From: an uncultured Pseudorhodobacter sp.
GTDB taxonomy: Bacteria > Pseudomonadota > Alphaproteobacteria > Rhodobacterales > Rhodobacteraceae
Length of the DNA stretch: 5,646 nucleotides
Assembly: GCA_945957495.1 (NCBI GenBank)
Contig: CAMFLG010000237.1
Location: 1 to 5,646, forward strand
Reading direction: 5' to 3'
Under the pieces are notes generated by a model. The model saw only the letters and a list, made by a program, of their open reading frames with translations, had not been told where the DNA came from and did not search any database. A program made the position numbers and the translations under genes. Below, piece by piece: positions 5,599 through 5,646 of the stretch; positions within the stretch are counted from its first letter, which is position 1, and each line of letters opens with the position of its first letter.

Positions 5599-5646
5599 CT
5601 GTCTCTTATACACATCTCCGAGCCCACGAGACGTAGAGGAATCTCG
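5599..5646. other. Illumina Nextera adapter and index (sequencing artefact)
   Basis: CTGTCTCTTATACACATCT (5599-5617) is the Nextera transposon mosaic end. It is followed by CCGAGCCCACGAGAC (5618-5632), the 8-base index GTAGAGGA (5633-5640, which I recall as N712) and ATCTCG (5641-5646), the start of the flow-cell P7 segment. The order and spacing are exactly those of library read-through. This is untrimmed adapter at the contig end, not genomic DNA. Reading it as coding gives the well-known false peptides LSLIHISEPTRR on the + strand and MYKRQ on the - strand. Confidence 0.98.

Noticed and set aside
4744..5613. 289-codon open frame on the - strand beginning MYKRQ
   Set aside because: Its start codon lies inside the Nextera adapter, and MYKRQ is the familiar false translation of the mosaic end. 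The rest is antisense to the ATPase gene.
5599..5646. Possible transposon end, because the sequence is a Tn5 mosaic end
   Set aside because: The bases after it are Illumina adapter, index and P7 start in the exact library order, so it comes from library preparation and is not a natural mobile element.

Overview
The window is GC-rich genomic DNA, apparently from an alphaproteobacterium and most likely the Rhodobacteraceae. The evidence is the base composition and codon use, a class of sugar-acid aldehyde dehydrogenase common in that group, and an intergenic hairpin element (about 1639-1688) that I recall as typical of Rhodobacterales. The last 48 bases (5599-5646) are not genomic. They match the Illumina Nextera adapter plus an i7 index, so the contig is biologically complete only to 5598.

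Layout, all genes on the + strand. (1) 2-103 is the tail of a protein that may be a Gfo/Idh/MocA-type sugar dehydrogenase. It is followed after 18 bases by an NADP-type aldehyde dehydrogenase of the 2,5-dioxopentanoate (alpha-ketoglutarate semialdehyde) dehydrogenase kind (122-1627). Together they look like the end of a sugar or sugar-acid oxidation operon feeding 2-oxoglutarate. (2) 1628-1878 is intergenic. It holds a strong GC hairpin that probably ends the first operon, two further inverted repeats, a weak promoter candidate and a good ribosome binding site. (3) 1879-5598 is a tightly packed four-gene module: a 357-residue coiled-coil protein, a 134-residue two-pass membrane protein (ATGA overlap), a 374-residue unrecognised soluble protein (8-base overlap), and the first 373 residues of an AAA-type ATPase (9-base gap), cut off at the adapter.

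The four-gene module is the most interesting part. The ATPase has an N-terminal region of about 300 residues before a clear Walker A motif. A downstream Tyr-x-Gly sits where classic AAA unfoldases and translocases carry their substrate-gripping pore loop. Its partners are a long helical protein, with a vague resemblance to TelA-type proteins, a small inner-membrane protein and an uncharacterised protein. The overlaps suggest co-translation and possibly one complex: a membrane-associated protein-remodelling machine of unknown purpose. This function is inferred from layout and motifs only.
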